This document shows positions 5,512 to 5,877 of a DNA stretch of 5,877 nucleotides, piece by piece. How positions within the stretch are numbered: the stretch's first letter is position 1; each line of letters begins with the position of its first letter. The notes beneath the pieces were generated by a model that searched no databases, had not been told where the DNA came from, and saw nothing but the letters and a program-made list of their open reading frames with translations. The DNA lies in the NCBI GenBank assembly GCA_031254095.1, contig JAIRVC010000132.1, forward strand, positions 1-5,877. Reading direction: 5' to 3'. Source of the stretch: Acidobacteriota bacterium (GTDB taxonomy: Bacteria; Acidobacteriota; UBA6911). The position numbers and the translations under genes were made by a program.

Positions 5512-5785
5512 ATGGGATATGGCTGAATTTATAGAAACCGAAGAAGATATTGCCGCGCATCTTTCGGTTGCTTTTCACGAAAAAGATATGGAATTTCTTC
5601 TAAGTGTGGTCAGCGCTCTCGCTCGTTCCAAAGGCATGTCGCGGATTTCAAAAGAGTTGGGCGTTACCCGTGAAGGGCTGTACAAATCGTTGTCAAAAGA
5701 AGGCAACCCGTCGTTTATGACGGTAATGAACGTGCTTGACAATCTCGGCTATGGCGTTACCGTATATCAGAAAAAGGCATCGTAA
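5492..5785 (+). CDS. HTH antitoxin of addiction module (HI1420-type antidote)
   Basis: This is the partner antitoxin, expected to bind and neutralise the toxin and to repress the operon through a helix-turn-helix. The 97-residue product has the family layout. It opens with SKWDMAEFIETEEDIAAHL (6-24). An acidic helix with AFHEKDMEFLLSVVSALARSKGM (27-49) follows. The HTH ISKELGVTREGLYKSLSKEG is at about 52-71, then PSFMTVMNVLDNLGYGVTV (73-91). HI1420-type antidotes (TIGR02684-like by recollection) show the same REGLYK and GNP-F-T features. I chose ATG 5492 because GAGGTG stands four bases upstream and the family N-terminus begins near WD-AE. The open frame extends back to ATG 5456, but those 12 basic residues lie inside the toxin gene. 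It overlaps the toxin by 20 bp, implying translational coupling. No terminator is clear downstream. Confidence 0.88.
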   Translation: MILKTSKWDMAEFIETEEDIAAHLSVAFHEKDMEFLLSVVSALARSKGMSRISKELGVTREGLYKSLSKEGNPSFMTVMNVLDNLGYGVTVYQKKAS

Positions 5786-5877
5786 GCTTGGAATCGCTTC
5801 TTGGTTGAGCCTTAGGGAAATGCTGATTAATTGCCTGAGCGGGATGAAGTGCGAGGCGCACGGAGCGCAGGAACCGA
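5786..5877. repeat. Non-coding right edge with possible truncated intergenic repeat
   Basis: No gene is visible in these 92 bases. From about 5818 onward (GGAAATGCTGATTAATTGCC, then a purine-rich GC segment ending at 5877) the sequence resembles, from memory, dispersed palindromic intergenic repeats found in some environmental bacterial genomes. It includes the small dyad GTGCG-AGG-CGCAC (5849-5861). The element would continue beyond the window, so neither its nature nor its copy number can be confirmed here. Confidence 0.3.

Noticed and set aside
1..5877. CRISPR array, tRNA, rRNA or transposase
   Set aside because: No regularly spaced repeats, cloverleaf-like sequence, rRNA motif or transposase reading frame was found on either strand.

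Overview
This window holds the distal end of a bacterial ribosomal-protein supercluster (the end of the spc operon plus the alpha operon), followed by one riboflavin gene and a small toxin-antitoxin module. All genes lie on the + strand. The order is 'secY - adk - infA - rpmJ - rpsM - rpsK - rpsD - rpoA - rplQ - ribA - toxin - antitoxin'. The gene order, bacterial-type infA, rpmJ, rplQ and a single-subunit-type rpoA make the organism a bacterium. Base composition looks close to balanced. The adenylate kinase has a four-cysteine zinc LID and uS4 has a four-cysteine zinc knuckle, so this is not a gammaproteobacterial alpha operon. The RpoA N-terminus (FQKPKRL...YGRF...[13 protein letters not shown]) reminds me of Acidobacteriota and some other deep diderm lineages, but I cannot fix the phylum by eye.

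Bases 1-5019 are core. SecY (last ~103 residues) gives the protein-export channel. Adk supplies adenylate balance. infA, rpmJ, rpsM, rpsK, rpsD and rplQ supply translation initiation and ribosome parts, and rpoA supplies the RNA polymerase scaffold. Gaps are mostly 9-49 bp, and adk and infA overlap by 22 bp, so one polycistronic transcript is likely. map, often found between adk and infA, is absent. rpsM, rpsD and (either way) adk use non-ATG starts. ribA follows rplQ by only 23 bp, has no visible Shine-Dalgarno sequence, and carries a perfect 12-bp hairpin inside its first codons.

Bases 5020-5199 are non-coding and contain several short dyads plus a promoter-like sequence abutting the toxin start. 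Bases 5200-5785 encode a two-gene type II toxin-antitoxin module of the HI1419/HI1420 (RelE/ParE-superfamily Gp49-like killer plus HTH antidote) type, toxin first. The last 92 bases are non-coding and end in a GC-rich segment that may be the beginning of a dispersed intergenic repeat cut by the window edge.

I see no CRISPR array, tRNA, rRNA, transposase or clearly unprecedented system. The most notable signals are the hairpin embedded in ribA, the apparently leaderless toxin promoter with an overlapping operator-like dyad, and the possible repeat at the right edge.
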